A DNA stretch of 51,176 nucleotides from Xanthoparmelia taractica (Eukaryota > Ascomycota > Lecanoromycetes > Lecanorales > Parmeliaceae). Position numbers and translations under genes: made by a program. The stretch covers positions 1-51,176 of the forward strand of contig JANQBS010000272.1 in the NCBI GenBank assembly GCA_033085395.1, read 5' to 3'. Positions 32,801 to 43,842 of this stretch are shown in pieces; position 1 is the stretch's first letter; every line of letters begins with the position of its first letter. The notes under the pieces were generated by a model, which saw only the letters and a list, made by a program, of their open reading frames with translations, did no database searches and was not told the origin of the DNA.

Positions 32801-34271
32801 AACTTGCATTGAGAGAAACGGAGATCGACGTGCAACGCGTGGCAGTTCCACAACAGGTGGACCTTCCGGCGTGTCCTGCCGCAAAACGTTGCCAGTTGAG
32901 TCTACATGTCTAGCTTGTTCCAAGCTGATTGTTTCCAGTGATTCGATTCCGACATCATAGTATGATGATGTTTCATGCTCAATGTTGGCTTTACTAGCGG
33001 GAGAATCAGGTGCTGTGTTTCTCGTATCAGAATGCTGATCGCCATGACCAGTATAAATTTTTACATCTTCGGCACTGTCGGCTGACATAATGTTGGAGCA
33101 CCTGGCCAGATCTACAGTCTTCACTGAGACTGTGTCTGTTGACGTTATAGGGGGCGGGGTCAGGGAAGTCGCTTGAGGTGAAGCTGGTCCATAGTGAGTC
33201 AGGTCCGTTACAGATTTTTCCATAGGTGCAAAATTGCTTGGGCCGTCACTTGACTGGACCTCAAGCACTGGTAATGGTGCAGGAGCACCAGAAATCGAGG
33301 GCTGGGCGGCAAAATTAGGTATTGAAAGGAGCCGGTCGTAGAGTGGACTTTTTGGGTAGAAGGCACAATTCTTTCTGTCCCCTTCACCGGGTGGGACTGT
33401 AACCTCTTCATCTGTAGTCGTCCACATCCTGACAGTCATAGTCGCAGAACATATGCACCGACAGTCTTCTGCGCGAAATTTAAGGAAATGCTTCCTCTTG
33501 GATTCGGCTACGCATGAGACTTGAAATAAGGTAGAATGAAGAGTGAATTCCTCAAAGCAGCTGGCAACATGCTGGAGGCATCTGGCATCCTTAGGGCAAT
33601 CAAGATGCTTTGGCAGCGTCTTGCAAGGCAAACACTTTGAGATCAAGGATATCCATTCACTCTGGTTATCCGGGTTTAGATCTGGGTCCCCGAGCATAAC
33701 GAGCGTCTCGATCGTGTTGAGCAAGGCATGCATTCGCGGATGGTGTGAACTTCTATGTGCCTCGAGAAGAGCCTTGAGGTAATCAGCAGTGTCCAGGAAG
33801 TTGTTGTATATAAGCCAACCTTTTTAAGCATGAAACTACCCAGCTTATGGCCTATCAGAATTAGGGTATCATCCTCTGACTAGGCGTACGGTCAGTGCGA
33901 GCAGAAGTAGGAAGGCATAAACTCATCCTCACCAGGCCGTCGCCATTTGGCATATTCGTAAGGTTTTGTAACAAATTCTCCCCAGCCTCGCAATACGCGA
34001 ACCAGGAAGGAACGGTGTCAATTCGTAAATCATGGCGAAATACCCAAACCACTGTCGGTTTGGTCTTCGATGCAACAATATCATTCAGCCAATTTGGGAA
34101 GTGCGAGCAGGTCTGGTCTGCGAGCGTCTCCGCACTATTTCCTGGTATTATCACAATGCTGCGACGTCCGTATTGTCAGCAATGTGAGATTACGACTCTA
34201 GTGAAGAGTGCTTACTTCGTTCTCCCCAAGGCACCTGCTCCTTCCTCGCGTATTTTATGTAGCCATGTCAT
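29824..34271 (-). CDS. NLR: inactive hydrolase-like domain / NB-ARC / HET / TPR
   Basis: Seven predicted exons (34271-34216, 34158-33933, 33879-33820, 33772-31542, 31492-30425, 30361-30155, 30082-29824) give 1368 aa, all phases consistent. Residues 1-135 resemble the alpha/beta-hydrolase-like N-domain of fungal NLRs (VIIPGNSAETLA, LILIGHKLGS), but the nucleophile Ser of GHSLGG is replaced by Lys. An unstructured stretch follows, then NB-ARC: FFGREEFL, P-loop GEPGVGKSA at about 483, Walker B LLVFDDAD at about 560, TSR sensor. At about 901-1021 there is a HET domain (PARLIDVG, YVALSHCWGS, LGMRYIWIDSLCV, IYRSAVITILAT). TPR-like helices run to EDFDGEVEFWYR. HET domains trigger heterokaryon incompatibility; embedding one between NB-ARC and TPRs is unusual. 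The function as a non-self sensor is inferred from the family. Confidence 0.85.
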
Positions 34272-34959
34272 ATTGGACTAAAGAGTTTTATAGACAAACG
34301 ACGCCTCGCTACCCAGCGATCATTGCTAAATACCTGACGCAAGGAGACATTCATGCAAAGAGGCTTCAGACCGAGTTATACTGGTGGGTGCGAGCGGTAT
34401 TGTTTAAGGTATGAGTTTGCAAGCACAGCCTCAATTTTTGACCGAGTACAGAAATCATGCGTGGCGTTCCAGAACATCGAGGCTGTGAATCTTTCAAAAA
34501 GAGATAACTGGCTACCAAGGCATGCAAGAGGAGTCGTTAGTCATGCCGAGATACGCGCCATAAACTCAATGGGGAATAGCTGGAAAGGAAGGTGATAGGC
34601 CGATACTTTTATTTTGACGATTGAGGAGCACCTGTAAATCGCCTATGCCACCAGCAGACTATCGGTCAGATCATTCGACAAGGTAAGTAGCATCAATCAT
34701 AGAACTCTTTACAGACACAAGAGGGAAGGAACTCAACTGATCAGATGTCAATAATTCGGTAAGCCTGCGTCGCAATGGGAATAATTTGCGAAATGCCAAG
34801 GTGCTCAGCCTCAGCCCCCATGCATCCGTTGCAGGAGGAGGACCGGGCTATATCGCACCATCAATATATAGATGCCGTGGTATACAGCTGTCATAGCTTC
34901 GCGTGTAACAATATTTGACTCTTCGAACTGGGGGGCGCTTGACCACGCCATAGCTGCTT
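34272..34959. other. Divergent intergenic region of NLR2 and CorA-like gene
   Basis: 688 bp between two start codons on opposite strands. Small ORFs at 34208-34414 and 34353-34595 do not resemble proteins. No specific regulatory motif recognised. Confidence 0.5.
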
Positions 34960-36728
34960 ATGGCTACCTCAGACGCCTTGGCCGATGTCCCATCGACAGA
35001 GGGTAAAACTAGCAGTCTCCAAATTTAGCTAGTAACAGGCTGACCGTCAGTAGAAAAAACAAAAGAATACACAAAATCTTTCCTGAGTAGGATAAGGTCA
35101 TTTCAAAGCGACCCACTTCACTCAGCAGCGTATCTGGGCAATCTTGCGCAATATCTACATAAACCCAACGAAAAGCCAGCTAGGTACGCCCGTCGGCCGA
35201 ATCCGCAGCGACTCAAGCATGGGAGCTTGGGTGGAGATGAATGCCGAACTTTTGTTTATGAATATGCGCTGTTACCCAACGCGCGTGCAAAACTTACAAC
35301 GTTCGATGACGTCGACAAGTACAAGCAGGCTATATCCATTGAGAATTACAACGCGGACTGCAATGAGCTAGTATTCTTGACTGGGCGCCCTTCTGCTGAA
35401 TGGCTCTCTGCTGTTGGAGCGCGTTATGAGCTCGATCATCGGTTTTTCCATCAGCATCTCAATTTTCTCCCCACCGGCCAAAGAGACTGGTTTACATCTC
35501 CCACGTTGCCATCAAGGTCCCATTATGTACTCCGCTTCTGCATACCTTCCATACTGTTTATCGGTGAGCATCGTTTCGTAAATATAGATGATTTGCAGAA
35601 GGCTAGAGAGGATTGTGAGCGCCGGCTACTGAGTCGCTTTCGCTCGTTCCAAGAAGGCACTGCGGCGGAAGCAGGAAAATCGATTGTGAGGCGTATGAAC
35701 ATCCATAGCGGGGATCACCTTGTCATCGAGCAGGAGCTCTCATCCTGCCTTCTCAAGCGCGGAGACCTATGGACAGGTATATGGCTCATAGGATGGTGCG
35801 GAGAAGAGCCTGCTGACGTGTTGAGCCAGTACTCATCTGGGCAGACTCTGGCCAAGAAGTTGACTTCTCGTTTATACCCACACCTGACACCGATCAATTC
35901 AAAGGTGCGGTCGATCGTTTTGAGTTCTGTCCAGTATTTTTCGAGAAGGACCTTTCCGAAACGCCACACCTCTCCCGTGATCCGAGTAATACCCAGAATC
36001 CACGGTTTAGGCAGGCGCTCTCCTCACTGCCTGGTAATTATGGATATACACTAGACTGGATAAAGGCAGCCAGATACCCGATATTTGCGATTGAAGAAAT
36101 CTTCACCTTCCACGCAGCATCAGAATTGCAGTATCTCAACATGCTTGAACAATTTGTCACGGATCAAAGCAGTGGAGCCGGGTCAAAACAGGCGAGAACA
36201 GCAAAAAAGTCAATTCTGCATTTCGATTATGCAAGAAGTATCCTCATCCGACACGGGGCTCACATTCAAAACCTTAAGAGCTCTCTTAATATGTGTCTCA
36301 AGAGTTGGAAGCAACAAGAGACTGACACTCATTCCTGCGACGAAGAGCTTGGGTCAACGCTCCGGACTGATCTGGACTACCTATGGACCCGTGTTCAGAA
36401 CATCATCACGCTCTGCGAGGCGGGGCGGTCGACTATCATGAGCAATGCCTCCATCGAAGAGACGAAACGTTCCAACGAACAAGCCGTACTTGTCACGCGG
36501 TTGACAAAGGCAACGAATCGTTTGACTTTCATCTTCTTGCCAATTTCATTCCTCACATCCGTTTTTGGGATGAATTTCCGGCAACTTGGACAGGGACCCT
36601 TGTCCATTTGGCTGTGGGTAGCCATTGCGCTCCCTTTGCTCGCTATTTGTATAGTGCTGGTCGAGAGGGGAAGCCAGCTGAAGGCCATTTCGAGACGCTG
36701 TTTCAGATATTTGAGTGGGCAAAGCTGA
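34960..36728 (+). CDS. CorA-like divalent-cation transporter family protein
   Basis: Exons 34960-35002, 35051-35776 and 35830-36728 give 555 aa. The second intron, if missed, shifts the frame; removing it yields GDLWTVLIWADSGQEVDF. The long N-terminal part is the cytosolic domain seen in fungal CorA-like proteins (YGYTLDWIKAARYPIF, ELQYLNMLEQF). Near the C-terminus NRLTFIFLPISFLTSVFGMN contains the first membrane helix and the GMN signature of the pore, and IWLWVAIALPLLAICIVLV is the second helix. CorA proteins form pentameric Mg2+ channels. Many fungal CorA-like proteins of this long type have unknown substrate, so Mg2+ is inferred. Confidence 0.85.
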
Positions 36729-36792
36729 GCGAACACCACTAAACAGTCTTATATATTATTTGTAGCTAGTGTATGAAATGTTCTTGGTTCGT

Positions 36793-37136
36793 AACAGGGT
36801 AATAGTTCATCCGGGGTAGAGATTTTGCATATGCTCAGTATATCCGTTTCTACCCCGGATGAGGTCTACGCATATGCTAAACATATACAAAATATATGTA
36901 TTTTGTCTCTATAAAATGCTTACTTCTCGTTCAATTATTAGGATTAGGACAGAGGGCCCCTCCGATAGAAGCCCCCAAAGGGTCGCCGAAGGCTGGTTAG
37001 GAGGGTCAGGGTTAGATAAATTTATATTCCTATCAGCATATGCCGAGCATAATCCCCGAAACCTCCGTTCTACCCCAGGTAAGTCGCATACTGTATGCTT
37101 AGGATATATCTACCCCGGCCGAACTATTACCCTGTT
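36793..37136. mobile_element. 344-bp inverted-repeat element (MITE-like)
   Basis: The ends are AACAGGGTAATAGTTC (36793-36808) and its exact inverse GAACTATTACCCTGTT (37121-37136); an inner CCGGGGTAGA / CTACCCCGG pair extends the match with a few differences. A perfect 13-bp internal inverted pair (36808-36820 and 36849-36861) would fold the left end into a hairpin. There is no ORF worth the name. No clear target duplication is visible. It lies just 65 bp after the CorA-like stop codon. Unrelated in sequence to the TA-flanked family at the window ends. Confidence 0.7.
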
Positions 37137-37372
37137 TGGAACTCATCTACTGGATTCGAATGTGATTTGATCAGCGAAACTGGGGTAGCGCCTGTAACAA
37201 GGGTCAAACCCTAAGCTTCCTAGTGTAACCAAAATCTGTCCTCGGTTCCCCATTACCTTACTTGTACGAACGTCTCTTGTTGCTACGATCTCTCATCACC
37301 CCCTTCCAGTATCCAAACATCGCCACCACTTCAATTATCCCACCTCTCTCCCCAGGAACAACAACAACAACC

Positions 37373-37849
37373 ATGCGCCTCACCCTCCTCCCCCTCCTCT
37401 CCCTCCTCCTCCTCCCCCTCGCCCTCTCCGCAGAAGTCACAACCGAATACACCGTTCAAAACACCTGCGCCCGCAAGACCCAGCGCGGCGACAGCATCTC
37501 CGTGCACTACCGCGGCACGCTCGCTGCCGACGGCACCGAGTTCGACGCCAGCTACAACAGGGGCACGCCGTTGGACTTTACGGTGGGCAAGGGGCAGGTC
37601 ATCAAGGGGTGGGATGAGGGGTTGTTGGATATGTGCATTGGGGATAAGAGGAAGTTGACGATTCCGCCCGAATTTGGGTACGGGGAGAGGGCTATGGGGC
37701 CGATCCCGGCGGGGAGTACGCTTGGTGAGTTTGTTCGGGTTTGAGTTTGGTTTTGGTTTTGGGGATTGAGATGAGGGTGCTGATGTTGAGGGGTAGTTTT
37801 TGAGACGGAGTTGATGGGTATTGAGGGGTTGACGAAGGATGAGCTATGA
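37373..37849 (+). CDS. FPR2: ER-luminal FKBP-type peptidyl-prolyl isomerase
   Basis: Exons 37373-37724 and 37797-37849 give 134 aa. The N-terminus MRLTLLPLLSLLLLPLALSA is a signal peptide. The FKBP domain follows: RGDSISVHYRGTLAADGTEF, PLDFTVGKGQVIKGWDEGL, GDKRKLTIPPEFGYG and, after splicing, TLVFETELMGI. It ends in KDEL, an ER-retrieval signal. FKBPs isomerise X-Pro bonds and bind FK506/rapamycin; ER members such as Fpr2/FKBP13 assist folding of secreted proteins. The symbol is given by resemblance to yeast Fpr2. The ATG at 37373 directly precedes the signal peptide. Confidence 0.9.
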
Positions 37850-38489
37850 GCTTTGAGTTGGAAGTGAGGTATATGGGGTTAGCATTGGAGGCGGGTATGT
37901 TTCGACCCCGCTCTCATTCGCGGATACGTCGAGAAGATTGTGGATTATATATCTGCTGCTACGTTTTTGATCCAGTACCGTCAAAATTATATAAAAAAAG
38001 CTTATCCCGCCTCTTCGCTTCAATTTCGAATGCTTAATGTGGATGCGTGGGGCCGATATTCATCTTATGAGCAGACGAGCTACCGTAAAAGCATGGGTAT
38101 CATGAAGAAAGGCAGGTGGTCTTGATCACTGCGCTACAGAGGGTCTTGCGACTTTCGATAGTAAGCTCGCGAGTACGTGGTGGCCGCAAGGGTGTCATTG
38201 ACATCCGCAGAATTAAGGGCAGCCAAAGCCTGCCTACTGCCGAAGGAATCTGAAATCAGCATCATCTTTTGAAGACGCTGAATCAAATAAGAGGCACGTC
38301 AAGGGAACAGAACTGGCGTCTTGCTCTCCACGCATGCCTGACACCGCAGATTGAGCGTTGGATGTCAAAGATTAGTTCAACAAAGTACATACCGGACAGC
38401 GCGAAATTGAAGGGAGCAACGGCTACTAGGGGCAGAGTACGTATGACAGGTCTGAATGCATTCTTTTCTAGTGCTAGGTCAATTGGGGA

Positions 38490-38800
38490 AGCTCAATAGA
38501 CGCTCCAAACGGGCTTCCTGTTTTGCGCAAGATGGCTTGCTGCTGCTGATGAAGGCCGTCTTGAGGGCCGTAGGGGCTGCGATGCGGATGCAGCGCAATG
38601 CTCGTTATTACCAGCAGGAAGCACCGGCAGATGTGACGAGTATGCCGAGAACGGCGATAAAGAGGTCGCCATCGCGCTCACTGATGGTTATAATAGAACC
38701 AAAGAGGGTCCTCAAGACCCGTTCATCCAGGGAGCTCTATGCACAAAAGGTCCAGCAGTCTGTGATATCCTGGAATTTGACGAGCTCGTAGTAGACTGGT
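38490..38800 (+). pseudogene. Unrecognised Cys-containing exon-like segment
   Basis: A frame opens after an acceptor-like AG at about 38499 and runs to a strong donor (GTGAGT at 38801). It encodes a coherent sequence including ARWLAAADEGR, CDADAAQCSLLPAGSTGRCD, ALTDGYNRTKEGPQDPFIQG and GPAVCDILEFDELVVDW, with several cysteines. I could not extend it on either side: upstream (38100-38490) and downstream (38830-39300) only short segments look coding, with stops. It may be an exon of a secreted Cys-rich protein or of a decayed gene. I do not recognise the family. Confidence 0.35.
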
Positions 38801-38829
38801 GAGTTGAAGTGTTATTCGAAGATAAGAAC

Positions 38830-40212
38830 TACTACAACATATGCCAAGAGCGAACCTCTTGGTGTAGGTATTTGACGACGGAGGAGTCAAGACCGGTCTC
38901 TCTTCAGATGGGGTCATTCGAGCGCCGCCGTGCATAGAGAACTGAGCAGATGCTTCTCGCGTCTTTGCCTACGAAGGTCCAGAGGTTAGCGGATGCTCGA
39001 CCCAGTCTGGCCCGAAAGGAGCCATCGAAGACGGAGCAAGATTTGGGCAGAATATTTGATAGATATATCAAAAAGAGTGCGCCTCAGAACACGTCATATA
39101 CGATTTCGTAAACAGGTACATGAAGGTGCGCTTCAGGCATCTAACAACAACGTGAGCTCAGTATATGCATACGCTGGTCATATGCGAGGCCTGGCCACGG
39201 CTGGGCCGTCTTTCAAGGAAGGAGGCCCGCCCCAAGAAGGAAGCAGATCTAGTGTGACGCATCCCTTCAGCTCCATGACCGTACATATCCGATGCCCAAT
39301 CTAGACGCCCGGACCGCAGCCGCAATTCCAGCAAGGCTGCAGGTGGACAGCAATATGGGAAATAGGCAAAATGTGCCCTACCGGATAAGGCACCTTATAC
39401 CATACCTACCCAATGGATCATCAACCATGCGAATGCAAAGATTCATCCTGATTAGCATTGCTTCTGTACAATAACAAAATCTCTCACCTGTACACCATAT
39501 TGTTTATAAAATCCATTGACGGCAGCGTCAACTGGTGAAGTTGGTCACAACTGTGGGTCGATTCCTGGCCTTTGCCATGGCCCCCCGGTGGCGCTATTTT
39601 AATTACCGAATTTTCAATACCAACCCAATCAGAGATGCGCGTTACCGAAACCTAATTTCAGCCCCTCTTTCAATTTCGACTTCCCTTCTCTACTTCCTTC
39701 CTACATCCTACCCACATCCTACACCATGTATGCACCTCTGCCAGGACCACGGGCTGGTGGGATACACGTTCTCTTGGGTGGTCATTGGGCTTCCATCAAG
39801 AAGGAACCCCGACAAAAAGAGCTCCACAGATGACTCCTCAACAAACAAGTCTCAGGCTTGCAGTTAAGCAGAGACGTGGATGATGGAGGGCTTGAAAAGC
39901 TCACAACCTCCTTTCGACTCGACATGCGCCAGGTTCATTGGCAACCGCTTTCACCCGGCCTTTTTCATTGGCTCCACCAAGAAGATGCAGCAATCAATAC
40001 TCCCCCACTCATTTGGGGGCGACGGGCTATTCTTCCCCAACCTCTGGGTCTGTGTCGTCTCTTCTAGTGACACACAGCCTTGTGCACCGCACCGTGAAAA
40101 ATCTTATATAGATACGCATTGCCCACCATGATACTTTTGTACAGCTGTCACCGCCAATTGATTTTACTCCAACGGTCATCTGTGCGTTCTGTCAGGTCTG
40201 AAGCCGTTCAAT
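38830..40212. other. Mostly intergenic, possible remnants
   Basis: Segments at 38940-39060 read VFAYEGPEVSGCSTQSGPKG in one frame and could belong to the same decayed gene as 38490-38800. A 38-codon ORF starting with ATG at about 39725 (MYAPLPGPRAGG..) has a complete stop but no homology I know. Nothing else is supported. Confidence 0.35.
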
Positions 40213-41402
40213 ATGCAGCTCTACACCAGCGATAAGACCTCTCCCAGGTCCTTCCCATGGCTCTGGTATATACGTCTTGTTGCCCTTGTTATTACATTGA
40301 TCGTGCTAGGCATCACAGTTGCAAATACTGCAACCTTCCATAGTATAGGATGCGATGCGCCGGCTAGACTCCTCTACAATCTCGCCGTGGTATGTCCATA
40401 TCCATACCCGTTAGTAGCACGCTCGCTGACTTTGGCTGCCAGTCGGCCCTCTCCTTGATCGCTCTCATCTACTTCATCCTCGCCTCTGGTCCATCCCGCG
40501 CCACCAGGCTTCTTCCATGGTTCGTAGTGGGTCAGCTAGCCCTTGATGCCCTCATCTTCGTCTGCTGGCTCTCCGCTGCCGCCACTTCCAGCTATAGCTG
40601 CACGGACTTATGCAACGTATGTGGTATCTTGGAGGGATATGTGGACTTTGATAGCCAGTCCTGCATCTGCTATGAAGACTTGTCCTTGAAACGAGATTTC
40701 TCGCAAAAGCCAGGCAACATGCTGCAGTCGAGGAGTCGTCATTCAAATTCAGCTGCGACTGGATCGATAGCGGCAAAGCAAGCTTTTGATGCCGTCATGA
40801 CGTATGTACAAATCAACCTGACTCCATTTCATCCAAACATCTGACATTGAGAAAGGGTTATCTTTGCAATATTCATAGCTGCTGATATTATTTGGATCAT
40901 CAAATCGCGAAAGACTGGTACCAGCACAGCACCCGCCTCCGCAAACGGTCCGCCGATGAAAAACGAAGAGGCTGGCCTGCCAATAGGAGGAGTAGGAGCG
41001 CAAACCTATACCCAGCAACCCAACCCCGAATACAGCAGTCAAATGGCCCCTCAGGGCAGTTATCCAGGCCAACCAATGCAGAACCAGGGCGGACCGCCCC
41101 AGCACCCGATGACCCAGGAACAATATCCTGGAGGCCAGTACCCTCAAGGTCAAACTCAGTACCCTCAAGATCACACTCATTATCTCCAAGATCAAAATCA
41201 ATATCCCCAAAATTATCCTCAATATCCGAACCAAACCTCTTATCCTCAGGACCACCAGATACCTTCGCCACAGGGAGAGTACTCACCGCAATATGGAGGC
41301 CCGGCCCCACACCAAACTAGCTATCCCTGGCCCCGAGATGGCATCTCGGAGATGCACTCGCCGAACGATGTGCCAAAGGTGGATGAGTCGCATCATGTCT
41401 GA
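40213..41402 (+). CDS. Four-helix membrane protein, MARVEL-like, with Gln/Tyr/Pro-rich tail
   Basis: Exons 40213-40389, 40443-40801 and 40856-41402 give 360 aa. Four hydrophobic helices are visible: IRLVALVITLIVLGITVA, SLIALIYFILASG, LPWFVVGQLALDALIFVCWL and VIFAIFIAADIIWII, the arrangement of MARVEL-domain proteins. A loop between helices 3 and 4 is Cys-rich (CTDLCNVCGI, CICYED). The C-terminal 160 residues are cytosolic and low-complexity with repeated YPQ units (QYPQGQTQYPQ). MARVEL proteins shape membrane junctions and vesicles; in fungi some associate with eisosomes. The assignment rests on topology, so it is moderate. Confidence 0.75.
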
Positions 41403-41933
41403 TGTTCATTATGACGTGGACGCGTCGCTGGAGGCATGGGAAGGGGGAAATGGGGCTTGGTAGGGTCTGGGTTGGTTTGGGATATGGTTCCGTCGATCAC
41501 GATTGGATGGGATATTCATGGCTCGTTTGGACTTGTTATTTGGGATGTCCATGGTCAGATGGTAATTTTAGAAGAATCGATGTCAAGGACTTTCTCAGTG
41601 AATGGAGTATTTCCGTGTTCGTCTCTGAAACCCCCTTCTCATGCGCACTTCTTGAATCTGTACACCTATCTGAATCGGGGCTATTTCTCAAACGTCAGTC
41701 CCGTTATACCTGGCTCTCGTCTGGCAAGGACTCTGATTCAATTGATCCCGCGAAGGATTGCTGATATCTTGTCTATAAAGAAGGATAGTCCTTCTCAGAT
41801 AGGGTAGATGACATGTACTCTGCTTGTCGTCCCTAGGCACCACGAGCCAAGTCACGGGCCTAACCCCGTGATCGCACCCCAACTTGCCGATCCAGTCGAC
41901 ATTGGCTGTAACATCGCGCCAAGACAACACAGC
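41403..41933. other. Intergenic, no supported gene
   Basis: Lies between convergent genes. Overlapping ORFs on both strands (41402-41807 plus, 41688-41930 minus) are not coherent. Confidence 0.5.
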
Positions 41934-43400
41934 TCAAACAGCCTGCCAGGGCTCTGTCTGTTCCTGAATGAACCAATTCGCTTCTGCTTGCTGTACCACA
42001 CCCGGCCGTATCGGTTCCGCAACATGGCTCCGGTAGCCCGGTGGCGCAGGCTCCCGCTTAAATCTTGCTGCAATCCATTCCATATAGATGTGCTGGCCGG
42101 CATACATTGCAGATGCGTGGGTGACGTGTGGAAGGAGGTGGTATTCGATCTGGGATGTGGGGAACCTTTTTATGGTCTCGGTAATACCGTCTGTGACTGA
42201 TTGAGCAGAGACTATGGGATCATCGGCCCCTTGTATCACGAGCAGGGGACCACGGATTTCTCTACGACCGTTCGCGGCGATCTCTTGATACTGATGGAGA
42301 TGGATGTTGTGTTGCCAGCCTGGTTTGAGCATGTTTGGTACAGAGGCTGTTTGGAATAGCACGTTGTTGCAGCCTTGGAGCGTCAGGTAGGTTTCCAAAC
42401 ATTGCATCCCTGTTGGTGTCAGTAGTGCGGCTTCAAAGTCCGGGAAATTTGCTAATAGGCTGGGAACGAGAAGGAGTATCAGCATGGGAAACACGGCAGT
42501 GTCTTGAGCTAAGCTAAGCAGACGCATCACTGGGGACAGAGCGATGGTCCCCAAGTACCCAGCCATGGGTTCAGTAACCATACGTTGCGCAAATGCCCAC
42601 GCTCCTCCTCCGCCTAGCGACGAGCCAATCACGACGAATTCCTCGGAGAGTTCTGGAAACCCAGCCCGAGCTGCTTGGACGGAAAATGCAACATCGTTAG
42701 CTTGAGCGGGCCCGGTCAGATACTCGTGTACCATCGGTTTCCCATGCTCGTCTGCACCCACACCCAAACCAGCGTAGTCTGTAGCGATTACCACATATCC
42801 GTTGAGTGCCAGCTGGTACGGAGCCTGGAAATGGTGCCAGAGATCCTTGATGTTGGAGGGCGCGCATTCAGCGGTGCTGCCACTTGTTCCGTGCGCCCAT
42901 GCGACGACGGGATACCCAGTAATGGTAGGGTATGACCGCGCTACATACGGCCAAAGTATACACGCGGAGACGGGCACCAGAGAGCCGCTAGAGGTCTGGG
43001 ATTTGTACATTAGTCGTGACAGGGAGATATTTGGAGGTAGTGTGTAGAGGGAAGTATCAGTATTCTTTTCTAGTTTTAGTAGCGTGCCTGGTGGGGCATC
43101 TTCCCTGTTCGTAGGGACGGTGTAGAATGGATCGGTGAAGACGGACGGACGAGCCCGTTTTGACTTCTCAAAATTGTGTGCGTTGAGAACAGTTTGAGAT
43201 AATTGGGCCATATCGTGGTCTTTCTTAGATTCGTTGGACATGTCCTTCTTTCTCTTGGCCAACTTTGGTTTACTTTGCACCGAGGCTGGTGACTGAGCAT
43301 CTCGCCCAGACACACGATGCACCCGCCCAAAGTCGCAGTGTTCGATGTGTCTGACAGGCACGTCGACACTTGCCACAAAGTGCAGCCAGGATCGTATCAC
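41934..43400 (-). CDS. LIP-like alpha/beta hydrolase (secretory lipase family, no signal peptide)
   Basis: A single 488-aa ORF. It has DPFYTVPTNREDAPPGTLL, SACILWPYVA and VVAWAHGTSG, resembling the fungal secretory lipase family. The nucleophile elbow is VVIGSSLGGGGAWAF (Ser of GSSLG). The acid is likely in VIQGADDPIVS and the His in LPHVTHASAM, so the triad is complete. Unlike typical members there is no signal peptide at the ORF start. An internal ATG at 43241 gives a 435-aa protein, also without one, and is the more likely start because upstream residues are basic and unlike the family. Substrate unknown; probably an ester or amide. Confidence 0.8.
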   Translation of the reverse strand: MIRSWLHFVASVDVPVRHIEHCDFGRVHRVSGRDAQSPASVQSKPKLAKRKKDMSNESKKDHDMAQLSQTVLNAHNFEKSKRARPSVFTDPFYTVPTNREDAPPGTLLKLEKNTDTSLYTLPPNISLSRLMYKSQTSSGSLVPVSACILWPYVARSYPTITGYPVVAWAHGTSGSTAECAPSNIKDLWHHFQAPYQLALNGYVVIATDYAGLGVGADEHGKPMVHEYLTGPAQANDVAFSVQAARAGFPELSEEFVVIGSSLGGGGAWAFAQRMVTEPMAGYLGTIALSPVMRLLSLAQDTAVFPMLILLLVPSLLANFPDFEAALLTPTGMQCLETYLTLQGCNNVLFQTASVPNMLKPGWQHNIHLHQYQEIAANGRREIRGPLLVIQGADDPIVSAQSVTDGITETIKRFPTSQIEYHLLPHVTHASAMYAGQHIYMEWIAARFKREPAPPGYRSHVAEPIRPGVVQQAEANWFIQEQTEPWQAV

Positions 43401-43842
43401 GAAGATACAAGAGAAATGCAGAAATAATCACCCACTCCGGCTATTTAGCCCTAAACCAGCCTTGATATTCTTAGAACGGCTAAGTTGGGGCTGGATCTGG
43501 GCTACGGGTAAACCCTAGGTGTCGTCCTGGTTTCACTGCAGTAAAGGAAGGTACTTTTTGGCGAAGGTTCATTGATTTGAATGGGAACGATGCTACTCTA
43601 CCACTGCTATGCCGTCCACACATAAGACAAGACTAATGCCTAGAAAACCTCCATCTATGCGGAAATGCCGTGATGCCCATCGCTTGCTGTGCTATGAAGA
43701 AAACAATAACTGGCGTGAGCCCGGGAGATTTAATGCATTTGATCCACCAACGCCTGCTGTCGTGCTCTAGAGCTTCAAGCCCGAGCCGTCATCATGGGGA
43801 ATATGTCAACGTACAACCTCAATCGCCATCTTCGTGCCTCCC
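43401..43842. other. Intergenic, no supported gene
   Basis: Spacer between the hydrolase start (minus strand) and the end of the Ser/Tyr-rich gene. A 60-codon plus-strand ORF at 43670 is not credible. Confidence 0.5.

Noticed and set aside
36859..37170. 103-codon ORF over the inverted-repeat element
   Set aside because: It spans the element and its flank, so it has no evolutionary unity and no domain.
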